Assembly: GCA_024500155.1 (NCBI GenBank)
Contig: CM044877.1
Location: 16,745,501-16,809,500, forward strand
Length of the DNA: 64,000 bases
Direction of reading: 5' to 3'
DNA from: Chenopodium formosanum
Taxonomy: Eukaryota; Streptophyta; Magnoliopsida; Caryophyllales; Amaranthaceae
In this document: piece after piece, positions 1 to 11,824 of the stretch
Layout of the letters: every line of letters begins with the position of its first letter
Position numbering within the stretch: position 1 is the first letter of the stretch
Notes under the pieces: model-generated
Seen by the model: the letters and a program-made list of their open reading frames with translations, nothing else
What the model was told of the DNA's origin: nothing
The model's database searches: none
Position numbers and translations under genes: made by a program

Positions 1-1150
1 GCATTGATGAAACAGTGAAGTTATTGTTACGCATCTTCTCAGTCAGCCAATCCACCTATCACATGTTGGAAAAATTCACTTAACTAAACCAGAACAAAAG
101 AAAGGAGATGCTATAGAAAACTGAGATAGCTAATTCAACAAAGAAAAATAAAAAATAACAGCGATCCTGTGAGGCAAATATTCAGTAAGCCAGTAACGCC
201 TTCCTACTACTTTAATCCATTCTGCTCGCAATATCATCTTGTCTCACACCCTCACCCACCCCACCCCTCCATTTCATCCTATGATTTATAGTCAGCTTTC
301 TTAGCATCAACACAGCAGATTCAGAAACTAGTGATGATACTTATGAAGCACAGCAACAAAGAAATATTCTATGGAAAACTGAGATAGCTGATTCAATAAA
401 GAATAATTTTAAAATAACAGAGATCCTGTGAAGTGAATATGCAGTAACACCTTCCTAGTACCTTCCTAGTATTTTATTTCATTCTGCTTGCAATATGATC
501 TTGTATCACAGCCCCAACCCACCCACACTCCATTTAATCCTATGATTTATAGTCAGCTTTCTTAGCATCGACACAACAGATTCAGAAAGTAGTCATAATT
601 CTTATGAAGCACAACAACCGAGAACTAGCTTTCGCTTTTGCTTAATCGTATAATGAAAACCCCACCCCAAAAAATAATTAAAAATTAAAATGAATGTATT
701 ACCTTTCGCTTAGTGTTGCAAAAGATAACAGCTTGAGTAATTGTGAGGGTATCATAAAGATCACAAAGGGTATCAAACTTCCAATCTTCCTGCTCAACTG
801 CAACGAAGAATTGCTTGATGCCCTGTCATTGTTGGTTGAATATAAGAATACAGAAACTGTACCCGTTGTTTCATTTGCAAGATAAAAAAAGGAGTAAGGT
901 ACTTACCTCTAAAGTCAATTCATCACGTTTCACAAGGATTTTAACAGGATCTGTCATAAATTTGTTGGTGATCTCCAAAATTTCATTGGGGAGGGTGGCA
1001 GAGATCAACACAACCTACGAACACCACAGACAAATCGTATATTAAAGACCTAGTACCACGTTAATTTAAACAAACAAGAAATAATTACACCTATAAAGGC
1101 CAGCAAGAGAGCAATAAAGTTGTCCTTGTTTAGCATGACCACGCCAAATA

Positions 1151-1201
<51 letters not shown>

Positions 1202-4200
1202 ATAATAAAGGAAGCAAAACATCATGTCATCCTTACTAGGAAGGACTTGTTCTCTTCACCTAAAACAAGTAAATCTGGTGTGAGTTTTTTTAGGTCTGAT
1301 AAGGTCTGGTTTGATCTGATTTAACAATATGACTAAACTTTGACCGCATTTTAATACTAATCTATACGGAAAAACATTTTCAAAATGGATCTTTTTAGAT
1401 TCATCTCATCATGAACTTTTTAAATATGTAATTTTTATAAAAAATTTTAATACGCAATTAACAATACTTAACGATAAGTGAATGATAATCAAAAATTCTG
1501 ATGTGCTCTGATTTGAATTGAATTTATTACTCCCTAATAAAAAATTTAAAAAGTTAAATAAGGTAAACTAATTATGAATTATGTTGTACTTTAATGTTAG
1601 ATTCCAAATATATTTATTTTCTTATTTTATGTGATTGATTCCATATGAGACTAGCATTATGAAACGGAGGGAGTAAAGAATAAGTAATAAGTATCTGAAA
1701 TAAGTTGAAAAGAACAAGTCCTAAATCAGCCAATTAGAACAAATATTTACAACCAAAAACAATTTATCATAATCTTTAAAGAGAGGTTGCTTGCACAGGT
1801 AGCTTCATAAATTGGTAAAATTCAAACATTGGCACCCATAAACCAGACATTTAGAAACTTTGGGACCACCAAGGTCTATGGTGAAGATAAATTCTCTTGT
1901 AAATCATAGAATCAGGTGACTGCATGACAAAGCCTCTAACCCACTAAAGCAAGAACAATAGAAAGAAAATTAAGCCCAGGCATCATTTATTTTCCCTCTT
2001 ATAATTTTCTCCGTATATGTGTGTGTTGGGGGGGGGGGGGGGGGGATTGGTACCTGAAGCTCTGGAGGAAGGTAACGATAGACATCATAAATTTGGTCTT
2101 TAAAACCTCTGCTCAACATCTCATCAGACTCATCCTGTTCGGATAAGAAATAGTACCTCAGTATACTAAATGACAACAATCCATGCAAAGCTCAAAAGCA
2201 GTGATACAATCTTCAATAATATAAGAAAATTAAAAGGAAACCAGTGACTTACAAGAATTAAGAGTTTGATATTTCGGGTTCTCAATGTTCTCCTCTTGAT
2301 CATATCACACACTCTACCTGGGGTTCCAGAAACAACATGAACTCCATACTCCAATTTCCTGATATCCTCACCCACACTTTTCCCTCCAATGCATGCATGG
2401 GCTTGTATATTCATGTGGAGACCGATGGCCATTATAACTTTTTCTGTTTGTGAAGCCAGCTCACGAGTAGGCGACACAATTAATGCTTGGACCCTAAGAG
2501 AATAAAAAGAAACATTACAATTATTTTCCATACAAAATTAAAAATGTCATAAACAGAAAAGAAATCAGCAGCGAGCTCTGTGGACCTGAAAGTATGATTA
2601 TGATAAAGATAAGCTTGCCAACAACTATTATCACAACTGCACGACTTGAAGAATCTAATAAACAAAAATAAAATACAAAATAGCAGAGCATCGCCTCATG
2701 ATCCACTTTCTTGCTCCCCCCCCCCCCCCCCAATGTATTGCACTCTATCTTTCTTTTTCCCCGAGATCTATTCTTGGATTTTGCAAGAAAATGTCAATCC
2801 TTTATTAAGTTAAAGGTGAAACATTATGTGACACGGAGAAACATAAAGCCAAAGTACATATATCTCTTACTAATCTCCACCGAGGCTACCAAGAATCAAG
2901 CAATAGAAAGAAAACAAGTTTATGGAAGATGGTCTAAGATTCCCTTTCACCATCTGATCTAGATTACTACTATAACTACATAACCCCACACAAACAACAA
3001 ATAACTAACAAAAATAAGCTCCTTGTAATCTACTAGCTCTCTTGCAGTCCACCTGGTTGAGTACACACCTTATCAGCCACTATATTCAGCACTTTTACAC
3101 ACACAACAGATGAAACCTATGCACTCCATATTAATGGTTGCTCAAAGTAGTCTAAAGGGTGAATAACTACTTATGTGCAAGATAAAGTCAGCAATTGAGA
3201 GGAGGAAATTCAAATAAGATAGATTGACAAAAATTGAGAAATCAATTGAAAGGACGGTAGCTCCAAGCCTCCAACTAAGATTAAGATAGTATAAAAAGGT
3301 TGCACATGAAGAATGTACAAAACTAGACAATAAAGATATCCATTAAATTCAAAGAGAGTCTAACAAATTTACAATAGGAGGAAAAAGTCTTGAGGCAAAA
3401 TGGAAGTTTGAAATGCAAAGTGGATCCAAGGTAAGAGCTGTTCATTACAATGGCAAATTAGTGGGAAAGTAGTTTCAATAAGGATGGTCATTCAGGTGAG
3501 AAAAAACTGCGACCTTGCTCAAGAGACAAAAGAAAGGCATTCAGGCTATCAGTTCATACAATTTGGCAGAACTCATGACACTTCAACTGCCCCCTTGGAG
3601 ACATGGAGGTTACCTCTATCCTTCCTATTGCATAGGTTACCCTATACAAGATACAACCAGCCTATGTTACTCAGACTCTTTCATTTACCTCACGTGTAGG
3701 ACACCGACACCGACACTTCGACACTTCATTAGTTTATTTTTAACTAAAAACACAACTTTTTTCAAGAAAATGGGCGAGTCTGATGCTTGGACACCCGTGT
3801 CTAATTTGGCACTTCATCTGAGTCCAAGTAACATAGAGCCAGCTCAAAAATGCAAACTTATACCCATAATAACCAACCCTACGTCCCAACCCCATTAAGA
3901 AAAACGATGAGAGAAAGTAAATAAAGGAATGAACCCTAAAACAGATAGCAGCAAACTTTTTGTTTCATTCTCTTGGGAAGGGTGGAAAATAGGCTTAATC
4001 TTCCTAATACACGCACTTGCTCTAAGGCGATACAATTGACCACAGCATTTGTATCACCTTGTCCTCTCCCTTTATACTTATTCCATAAGCAGGAAAACAC
4101 TCCTGCTCATCAACCAAGCTTGTAAATATAAGCCCCTGTCTACTTTGTCGACTAATTATCAACATATAGCACATCAAAAAGCATCTCGAGTACTCAGTCC

Positions 4201-4874
4201 AAAGCCAATTGAAAAGACAGTATAAACCAGTTTACCAGCTAATTCCTAAAAATCTCATCTTCCTAAGCAAATTAACCCACTTCTCTGATAAACCCACCTC
4301 GCCATTCTAACACAATTGAAATTCGGATATTTATTTAGCGAACCCTAATTTCCAAATCTTTAACCTCACCTTAAACTCGTTTAATCAAGCAATACATCAA
4401 AATCATCAAAAAAAACCCCATTTCCCCCAACCCTAATTTTCTCAAAAACCACTAAAACCCCAATCAAAGCAAACCCATTAAAATTAAACCAAACAATCAC
4501 AAAACCCAAGAATCAAAACCCTAAAAAAAGACCAATCACAACAAAAAAACAATTACAAAAATCACATACTCTCGTGTAGAAGTATCAACCATCTGACAAA
4601 CAGCGAGAGAAATCATGGAAGTTTTCCCAGTACCAGACTGAGCTTGCGCAATAACATCACGACCCTGAATAATCGGCATGACAGCACGCTGTTGAATAGC
4701 AGAAGGCTTCTCGAAACCATAAGCATAGATCCCACGTAAAAGGTCGTCTTTAATCCCCATTCTTTCGAAGCTTGTAACAGGTTCAATACCTTCTGTTGCT
4801 TCGAACTGTAGCTTTTCATCGTCGGTTAGGTTTCTTCTTCCTCTGTTTGCCGGAACTACTGAACCTGACGCCAT
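1..4874 (-). CDS. EIF4A3: eIF4A-III-like DEAD-box RNA helicase (exon junction complex core), 3' part off the left edge
   Basis: ATP-dependent RNA helicase family; eIF4A-III clamps spliced mRNA in the nuclear exon junction complex. Exons on the minus strand: 4570-4874, 2253-2493, 2054-2134, 907-1014, 703-822 and 1-55 (partial). Every intron is GT...AG and the phases join into 303 residues of a protein normally about 405 long. Start ATG is at 4874 (MASGSVVPAN). Visible motifs: Q-motif GFEKPSAIQQ near residue 53, Walker A AQSGTGKT at 78-85, PTREL at 110-114, TPGR at 159-162, motif II DESD at 183-186, SAT at 214-216, VIFCNT at 277-282. The EATEGIEPVTSFERMGI N-terminus and the CDMIKRR and KDQIYDVYRYLPPELQ stretches fit eIF4A-III rather than the cytosolic translation factor eIF4A. 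From memory, DESD instead of DEAD is normal in plant eIF4A-III. Introns are 2076, 118, 1039, 84 and 647 bp. No frameshift or stop was seen; likely functional. Confidence 0.95.
117..624. repeat. Tandem duplication, 258-bp period, inside the fifth intron of the helicase gene
   Basis: The block starting ACTGAGATAGCTAATTCAA near 119 recurs as ACTGAGATAGCTGATTCAA near 377. The two copies share landmarks in order (GATCCTGTGA, CAATAT, CCTATGATTTATAGTCAGC, TTATGAAGCACA). Scattered substitutions and a short local repeat (CTTCCTAGTA) show that the duplication is not recent. It lies wholly between exons 5 and 6. Confidence 0.85.
1154..1198. repeat. Homopolymer T tract (45 bp) in intron 3 of the helicase gene
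   Basis: An uninterrupted run of T; on the gene's strand it is A45. It could be the tail of an old retroposed insertion, but no element body was recognised beside it. Length may be affected by sequencing slippage. Confidence 0.8.
1530..1673. mobile_element. Stowaway-like MITE (Tc1/Mariner type) in intron 3
   Basis: The right end GAAACGGAGGGAG followed by TA is the classic plant Stowaway terminus (CTCCCTCCGTTTC). The left end CTCCCTAATAAA is degenerate and preceded by TA. Length 144 bp, A+T-rich and non-coding. The TA dinucleotides at 1528-1529 and 1674-1675 are the expected target duplication. Confidence 0.75.
2028..2045. repeat. G18 tract eight bases from a 5' splice site
   Basis: Eighteen consecutive G on the plus strand, hence C18 in the transcript, beginning eight nucleotides inside intron 3 (donor GTACCA at 2053). 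Such a pyrimidine run beside a donor is unusual. Confidence 0.85.
2716..2731. repeat. C16 tract in intron 1 (G16 in the transcript)
   Basis: Sixteen consecutive C on the plus strand, read as G16 in the minus-strand pre-mRNA of the helicase gene. It could form a G-quadruplex in RNA. Confidence 0.85.
3662..3836. mobile_element. Small inverted-repeat element (MITE-like) in intron 1
   Basis: Terminal inverted repeats CTATGTTACTCAGACTC (left) and GAGTCCAAGTAACATAG (right) enclose 175 bp. ACACCGACACCGACACTTCG and ACACCCGTGTC motifs lie inside. The termini recall a widespread dicot repeat with CTATGTTGCTCGGACTC ends. No convincing target duplication was found. Confidence 0.7.
4336..4522. promoter_or_regulatory. 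Cluster of AACCCTA (telobox-like) motifs at the 5' end of intron 1
   Basis: AACCCTAA occurs near 4340, 4429 and 4516, and looser AACCCTA copies occur near 3868 and 3932, all within the donor-proximal half of intron 1. Teloboxes are known in promoters and first introns of plant translation-related genes. That they act on this gene is inference. Confidence 0.5.
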
Positions 4875-5040
4875 TGTTGCCGCCTTCGAAAGGTTGTTTT
4901 TTATTGCTGCGGGTTGAGTTTTTTTGGGGGGGTTTTCTCTCTCTTCTTTTTTGGCTCGTTTGTAGCTGTATCTCCCTGTGTTTATTATTGCTTTTTTTTT
5001 TTTTTTTTTTTTTTTTCTCCAAAATTTTTTGAATTAATTG
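4875..5040 (-). promoter_or_regulatory. 5' leader and proximal promoter of the eIF4A-III gene
   Basis: Directly upstream of the ATG at 4874. Read on the minus strand it carries a C-tract, a GAGAGA purine stretch (about 4936-4952) and an A-tract of roughly 25 (about 4990-5016). I see no clear TATA box, which fits a housekeeping gene. The transcription start is not determined. Upstream of 5040 the sequence soon becomes repeat-like. Confidence 0.5.
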
Positions 5041-5392
5041 TTTGAGTGAGTTAAATAGGGCAAATTTAAGTAGAGGTGATCATGGCTTGGGACGTGTTCA
5101 GCTTTGTCCAAGAACTTGATCTATTTCAGGCCAAGTCTTTGGATCAAGCCGAAAAACTGTGCCTAACTCGTCATTTTGAGCCAAAAACAACGGGCTATTC
5201 GGCCAAAATTAAGTAGAGGTGGTCAAAGGCGAATCCAATCATCAGGGACGAAGCCAGGATGATAAAGTTATGGGGGCCGGTTAGTATGTTAAATTGATTA
5301 TAGTCTATCATCAATCATCAATTAATAACATAATCATCAATCAATCAATAACATAATCATCAATCAATCAATAACATAATACTAAAGGCGAA
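5041..5392. other. Intergenic stretch upstream of the helicase gene, no gene seen
   Basis: Contains two related AAGTAGAGGTG(A/G)TCA boxes (near 5070 and 5210), a CAATCAATCAATAACATAAT short tandem (about 5318-5380), and a block around 5241-5278 (AGGGACGAAGCCAGG) that recurs inverted at 6760-6790 (TTGGCTTCGCCCTTG). The inverted pair may be the ends of an older ~1.55 kb element split by later insertions. Confidence 0.5.
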
Positions 5393-6221
5393 TCTAATAT
5401 GACATTTGTCATGTTTTGATTTAAAAAATTCCCGCCACTTTTACTTTCCTTTTTTTAACAATATTTATGAACATTATTTTATAATATCCTATAATATTTA
5501 ACTTTCAATTTGACAACTATATATAAAGTATATTCTATATGCATTCAATCAATGAAAATATTTTGACATATAATATTTTATAATAGGTATTTTTCTATAT
5601 CAAACAAACATATACTACATATAAGGTAATATAAGGAATATTGGAATAATGTAAAACTCCAGTTTTCCATAGTTCATATCATTCTACATCATATATTTTT
5701 TTTTCCTTTGAAAGATTTTTTGCTCCAACCGGATTGTTACATTTCCTTTTATTTATTATTTATATTTTTTTTTTTTTAGAATTGTTGATTTATTTATAAA
5801 AATAACACTACAATTCGATAACTATAAAATAAAAATTAAAAAACCTTGATTATTAATTGTCACAAAAAAAAAATTCAATTAAATTTGTATAAAACATTAT
5901 ACCGTCAAAGTATGCTATAAAACATTGTACCAGTCAAAACATGCCAACAAAATAGGGATATATGGGGTACATAAGTACATTTCACGGGTTATAATTAATA
6001 TAACATTTTAATCTTATATAAAACCCTATAATCATTAAATATTGCTTCTTCTTTTTTTAAATTACTTTTGATATCAATATAATATAAAATTCAATGGAAA
6101 AGAAAATCAAGTATTGTTTCAATTAAAAATATTGATTTTTATTTTTAATTATTGTTAAATTAACATTATAATTTATAAATATGCTAAGTAAAAACAGTGC
6201 ATTGCACGGGACTTAAACTAG
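5393..6221 (+). mobile_element. Putative short non-autonomous Helitron
   Basis: The proposed 5' end TCTAATATGACATTTGTCATG follows an A. The 3' end has a small hairpin GTGC-ATT-GCAC (6198-6208) and the terminal CTAG at 6218-6221 followed by T, as expected for Helitrons. The ~829-bp body is A+T-rich with no coding sequence. The 5' boundary is less certain than the 3' one. Confidence 0.55.
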
Positions 6222-6860
6222 TAATAGATATTACGGAGTATTATCTTTTTTTCTTGCACTTATTGGGATGATAATTATACACTTGTTTACTATATAGTTT
6301 GTTTTTATTATTTTTTTTTTTTCAAGGCAAGACGTAGTAGTAGTTTAGGATCACACTCAAAGTTTAGTAAATATAAAATTTAATGTAATGTAAGCAAATA
6401 GTCCTTAACAGTCAAAAAATGATTAGAATTGTTGTATAATTATAAAATAAATATTAATTAATCTGCTAGTTTACTTGGGCCTCTTTTTTTTTTACTTTGT
6501 CAAATAAGAAAGAATCTAGTTACAGGCTTACAGCCTGCCACCAAGCAGCATCTCGGCAAGAGTTAAAAAAAAAAAGTTAATGATAATGAGAATTGAACTT
6601 AGTGTCACGGGGTTTGAAAGTTAAAACATGAAGGCAAAGCACCGCTATGCCAAACGCTATACCACTATTTAATTTTGAAATGTTTAGTCTATATCCAAAA
6701 TCTTGTAGGGGCCAAGAGTTAAATTCTAACCCACAAAGTTGGGCCGCGGGGGGCCGGGACTCCACCAGCCCCCTTGGCTTCGCCCTTGCCAATCATTATT
6801 TGATTAGGTTTAAAATAATGTAATTTCTCTTTGTATATGTCGACAATGTCATGTCACGTG
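6222..6860. other. Non-coding repeat-derived stretch
   Basis: A+T-rich with no open frame of note. The last part (6715-6795) is G+C-rich (GGGCCGCGGGGGGCCGGG) and matches, inverted, the block near 5241-5278. It probably is the far end of a split older element. Confidence 0.4.

Positions 6861-6924
<64 letters not shown>
6861..6924. repeat. (TAA)n microsatellite
   Basis: About 21 uninterrupted ATA/TAA triplets. Confidence 0.9.
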
Positions 6925-6926
<2 letters not shown>

Positions 6927-7391
6927 TCATAGAAACAACACGCTATCGTCATGTGTCACTATTCTGTCTGATCTGGCACCACATGAGCACTATGTCACCT
7001 TATATGTCATCACTCATCACCTTAAAACTCTTCATATGTGTAACTTTTATACTAGTATAATTTTTTCCATAAAATGCAAGTCCTAAATCCTAAATAATTG
7101 CACAATAATCTACAATTTAATTTGTAAGATATTAATCGCACACTAATGGCTATTGATTCCTTATATGCTAGTTTTCTGGAATCAATATCAATAAGACAAT
7201 TATACAAAATTATTTTATAATGTTAAGTAAAATGAATAAAAATTAAAATCCATTAATCTTAAATTTATTATTATATTTTAATTCGGTTATAAATATTGTA
7301 AAACATTAACTTTCTTTCTTCAAGAATAAAAAATTAAAAAAAAAACACTTATTTTCTAAATTTAATTTTGATCAAACTTATAAATTATAAT

Positions 7392-7422
7392 GATCCGGGA
7401 CATCGCGCGGGCCAAAAACTAG
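7392..7422 (+). mobile_element. Helitron-like 3' terminus (plus strand)
   Basis: GATCCGGGACATCGCGCGGG can fold imperfectly and is followed by a short A-rich spacer and CTAG (7419-7422) then T. The 5' end was not located; the body would lie between 6925 and 7391, which shows no gene. Confidence 0.55.
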
Positions 7423-7502
7423 TTGATTAGAAAAATGTCAAATATACGATAAAGTTCAAGTTTATCTCAATTTTTAAAAAAGTTTAAGAGAACCTTTATT
7501 AG

Positions 7503-8066
7503 TAGGGATGTCAATAGGGCGGGGCGGGGCGGATGTTGGCCTTCTCATCCCCATCCCTACCTAAAATTCATCCTCACCCCATCGGCGGGTCCAAAATTGA
7601 TATTGTCGGCTCTCTTTATAAGTTGATGTTGCCTACCGTTTTAAGTTGATGCCTCCTACTGCCTTCTGTGGGAACTAGTTGCTAAAGTCTTGAACATAAA
7701 ATTGTTGCAATTTTTTTTGAACAAAAATGTTGTAATGAACTCTTAGTGTTGCCTTTTAGTTGTACTACTTATTTTGAACAATTTAAGTTGACTTGATATT
7801 AAACAATTTAATTTGACTTGTAGTAAACAATTTATGTTAATCATGACTACTGTTTTATATTATCGTACTAGTTTATTAGTGTTATAAATCAACTTATTTT
7901 TATTTGGATTTTCGAATCGGATCCAAAATAACTAAATTTTAATTCGGATTGAATTAGAAGAGTAATTTGGATTGGAAAGTTGAAAACCGAATTACAAATC
8001 GGATCAGATTGGATTTGGCCTAAATCTAAACCGAAAACCGAATGGACACCCCTACTAACATCCCTA
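7503..8066. mobile_element. hAT-like non-autonomous element, degenerate
   Basis: Left terminus TAGGGATGTCAATAGGGCGG, right terminus (complement) TAGGGATGTTAGTAGGGGTG. The right half has CGGAT(C/T)-rich motifs (AATCGGATCC, GGATTGG, CCGAAAACCG). No matching 8-bp target duplication was found, so the boundaries may be off or decayed. No coding sequence. Confidence 0.45.
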
Positions 8067-8259
8067 ACATTTTATAAATAGGGTATGAGCATTTCATAGT
8101 TTCATACCCAGAAAAAAAATTGTTAGATATTTGTCCTTATTTATGAGAAGCTTTCTCCTTTCCTTTATTTTTTAGATTTTAAATCGGTTGTACTGTGTTG
8201 TCAAGAAAACGTAATATACACTCATCCTACCTTTTAAAAAGTTTAATTTAAGATAATTA

Positions 8260-8525
8260 TTATGAATAGAGCTTGGACAATTATACTCTTTATATAAATA
8301 ATTTACTTATTTTCTCTCATTATTATTAATTGCCAAGTTTGACATAACTCTGATGAATAGTATTTGTACAATTATACTCTCTGTAAAAAGTTTGTTTTTT
8401 CTCTCATTATTATTAATTGCCAAGTTTGACATAACTCTGATGAATAGTACGTGTTTGTACAATTATACTCTCTGTAAAAAGTTTGTTTACTTATTAGCTC
8501 TCATTAATGTTAATTGTCTCTTTAT
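8260..8525. repeat. Tandem repeat, ~87-97 bp unit, three copies
   Basis: The unit TCTCTCATTATTATTAATTG...GACATAACTCTGATGAATAGTA...TTATACTCTCTGTAAAAAGT repeats at about 8313, 8400 and (partially) 8497. A+T-rich and non-coding. Confidence 0.75.
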
Positions 8526-8658
8526 TGTTTAAACTTTTATGAATAGTATGTGGACATTATACCCCTAAAAATACTTGTTTACACATTTTTCCTCACTTTT
8601 TTATATCAACAATTATATTTGTTATATAAGACCAAAGCGAAAGAGCTCCCGGTCATGA

Positions 8659-8692
8659 CTAGGTATGGCGCGCCATTGCGCGCGTAGCTAAT
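8659..8692 (-). mobile_element. Helitron-like 3' terminus (minus strand)
   Basis: On the minus strand: a GCGCG...CGCGC hairpin (8667-8684), a short spacer, then CTAG (8662-8659) and T. The element would extend to the right; its 5' end was not found. The following 8700-9020 stretch has no recognised gene. Confidence 0.55.
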
Positions 8693-9026
8693 CTAAAGTT
8701 TTATGTTGAGATAAACATAAATCGTTTGCCGCCAACCCAATATTTGTTCTTTAGGTTTGTATATTTGCAGCAAACATGAGTCATCAACTAAAGCATGTTT
8801 GTGGCATTATGTGCCAACGCGTAAAAAACTTGTAGACCTATATTACTCTAAATTATATGTGATGTCATTTAATTTGGTTGTAAAATAGCTAAAATGTTTG
8901 CAATCTACACTTTGATCAACTTGTAAATGGAAATCTAAGCAAAACAATTAATGAGTACTGTGTATTATACATGAATACGTACATGATGAAAAACACCACA
9001 TATTTTTATTCTGATGCACATGTATT

Positions 9027-9550
9027 GGGTGAGCATGGGACGGGTACCCGTACCATTAGTACTAATAGTTCGGGTACCCAATAACCAATATAACTAAAAG
9101 TGATATCCATAAACCGAACCGATAAGTTCGGGTACCCGGACTTCGGGTACCCATATTTTCGAAACGGTTATCGGGTACTCTATAAAGTATCCAATAGTGA
9201 TAATTAAACTTAATAAATTACTTATTATGATATATTTTAACACTAATTAACAACAATACCACATGATCTTGACCATATTATTAATTATATTACTAATCAT
9301 TGATATTAGATAGTGATTATGAATTAAAGTAAGAGTTTAGATTTTAGAAAAAATAGATTTAAGTAGGATAAAAAACAAAAAATTGCTTATTGGTTCGGAA
9401 CGGGTAACCGTTAATTTTAAAATGATACCCAATAACCATACCCGATAACAAATTATCGAAACGGGTACCCGAACCGTTATGGTTATCGGATCGGGTACCC
9501 TAATTTTCCGAACGGTAACGGAACGGGTTTTCGGGTAGTTTTGCTCAGCC
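9027..9550. mobile_element. hAT-like non-autonomous element with GGGTACCCG subterminal arrays
   Basis: Ends GGGTGAGCATGGGACGGG (left) and, complemented, GGCTGAGCAAAACTACCCG (right) match the TIR type of the better-preserved element at 35371-36735. Self-complementary GGGTACCC motifs cluster within ~150 bp of both ends (at least six), while the centre is plain A+T-rich DNA. The target duplication is unclear. Confidence 0.65.
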
Positions 9551-10045
9551 TTGCGTATTCCTCTTCGCATTCAATAATTCGTGCAGCTACCCTTTTCCCT
9601 TCAAACCCATTACCCATTCATATCAATTCTCAAAAAAATTGGGATTTTAGGGCTCACAATTCACAAACAAAGATCATTATGCTTGAATCATGCAATCGAA
9701 AACCCCTCAAAACGAAGATGACGAAGTGCAATTTGTGATGGACGGTGGGCGAAGATAACGATGGACGAATTGTAGATGACGATGGACAAAACTATTACAA
9801 TCGAAACTACTGCTTGGGTGTTGATTCGTTTCGATTGCTTCACCATCGCACCACCAAATCGACTTCTCATTCCAAATCGAAACTACTGCAATCGGCTGAA
9901 TTTGTGCGATTTGCGGGTGGTTGGCTGCGATGGTGTTAATTTGGAGGTGGTTGGTTGCGATAGTGTGAGTTTGGAGGTGGTTGGCTATAGTGGTGTGGGT
10001 CATTCGAGTTGATGTGAGTTTGGAGGTGGTTTGGTGGTTAGTGGG
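9551..10045. other. Target segment with GTTTGGAGGTGGTTGG minisatellite
   Basis: From about 9905 a degenerate unit (TTGGAGGTGGTTGG(C/T)TGCGAT) repeats. The array resumes at 20609-20715 and fades at 28961, so two LTR insertions split it. Upstream (9551-9900) is CGATGGAC/AATCGAAAC-rich DNA without a convincing gene. Confidence 0.6.
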
Positions 10046-10119
10046 TGTAATACTCCATATTATTATATATAAAAATTAATTATTTTATTTATATTATTTA
10101 TTAAAAATGATTTATTTCA

Positions 10120-10956
10120 GGTTATTTTGACTTTTACCACCTGACAAAAACCCAAAAATTGCTTTTACCACCTTCACAATCAAAAGTTTTATTTTACCAT
10201 CTCATAAAAAAATTAAAGTTGGATTTTACCATCACAACCTAACTTCGGTGACGGAAAATTGTTGTGGGCGGTAAAACCCCGATTTCCTCTCCCTCAATTG
10301 CAGTACTTATGGAGGACATTTCTTGCTGCAATTAACAACCACCAACATCAACCATTACTTCTAATTGAACACAATTATCATTCTTAAATCCTAATTACAT
10401 TAACCAATTGCAATTTTAATAAATCCCAATTTAATTGATACTAACATGAACCCTAATTTTTAAAATCTGAAATTGCGGCTCAATTCATAAGTCATATCCA
10501 CACTTACAATCAAACATAACAATTGGAACATAATTAAGACAAGAATTGCGAAAATATACATAATAATTCATGGTATTTGCAAATGAACTGAAATGAGTAC
10601 AATCTTAACCATGTTAAACGAGCACAAATCTGGAACAATTGGATGCAAGGATTGTTAGGGTGGAGCAAATTTGAGGATTTTGGAAGAAATTCGCATAAAC
10701 AAAGCCAAATTCATGGATTTTTTGACGAAAAGAGGGACATGGATTTATTTATACAACATAACCGAGTAAAATTGGGTAAATTTGAAAAAATAGCCGTTAG
10801 TGTGGGGTACCTGGCAATTATCCTTCACCGGAGTTAAGTGTGGTTGTAAAATCTAACTTTAATTTTTTTTATGAGGTGGTAAAATAAAACTTTTGATTGT
10901 GGAAGTGGTAAAAGCAATTTTTAGGTTTTTGTCAGGTAGTAAAAGTAAAAATTCCC
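10120..10956. mobile_element. Mutator-like non-autonomous TIR element (837 bp)
   Basis: Long terminal inverted repeats (about 130 bp, ~85-90% alike by eye) containing ACTTTTACCACCTGACAAAAA on the left and its complement on the right. The perfect 9-bp target duplication TTTATTTCA (10111-10119 and 10957-10965) is diagnostic of the Mutator superfamily. The centre has only a weak 64-codon frame (10643-10837), which I do not consider a gene. Confidence 0.9.
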
Positions 10957-11824
10957 TTTATTTCATTTTAAAAGAAATTATTTGTTTAAATAATTTGTAA
11001 GTGTGTATAAATTAAATGGATCATGATTTGAGGCAGTAAAAGTATTTTTAATTGGGTCAATCTTATTCAAATGAGTAGACCAACTTATTGGGAATTTAGG
11101 GTCGAATAATTTGGCCCAAGTGAGAATTTGAAGGGAAGTAGGAATTAGTAATGGCAAAATTGTAAATATATGTTTTATTTTTTTAAAGGATAGTATAAGT
11201 ACTTTAAAACCTCAAGATTTTTTCACACAAGTTCATAATTGTTAAATTTCACAAAAAATTCAAAGGTTTTTCTCTCTTCTTATTTTTCTTCTTCTTTTTC
11301 CCCTAATTTTTCCCATGCACTTTCTCCCTCTTTCTTCCTCCTCTTGCGCGGCCACCAACACCGACGGCCCATCGGCGGCAGCAGCAACGTCGGCAGCCCA
11401 GCCGGGCGGCATACACTCTCTCCTACTTCTCTCCTATTTTCGGTTTATATATATATATAAAAAAAACTTCTTTTTAATCTTAAAATTAATTCTATTGATT
11501 TATTGTTTTAAATGATTTTTATTATGTTTTGGTATTGATTTTGGGATTTCGATGTTTCTAATTTATAGATAAAAATTTCAGATTTATATTTAATCAAAAA
11601 CCCCAAATTATAAACCCTAGAAATTAGGGATTTTGTATAATTGGTTAAGGATTGAGGCTAGGTTGTTGTTATTGATTAATTTATGGTCTAATCATATTTT
11701 TAATGAGTTTAAAGCCTTCAATTTAATGCTAGAATTTAATTATACACACTACTTTTTAATTATTGATTTAGGGTTTGATTACCAATAAAAGGGAAAAAGG
11801 TTTTAATGATTTATAGATGATTTC

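Noticed and set aside
4336..4522. Telomeric repeat array
   Set aside because: AACCCTA copies are scattered, not tandem, so they are motif-level signals rather than interstitial telomere DNA.
1..4874. Cytosolic eIF4A (translation initiation) instead of eIF4A-III
   Set aside because: The N-terminus, CDMIKRR and the KDQIYDVYRYLP stretch match the eIF4A-III type as I remember it.
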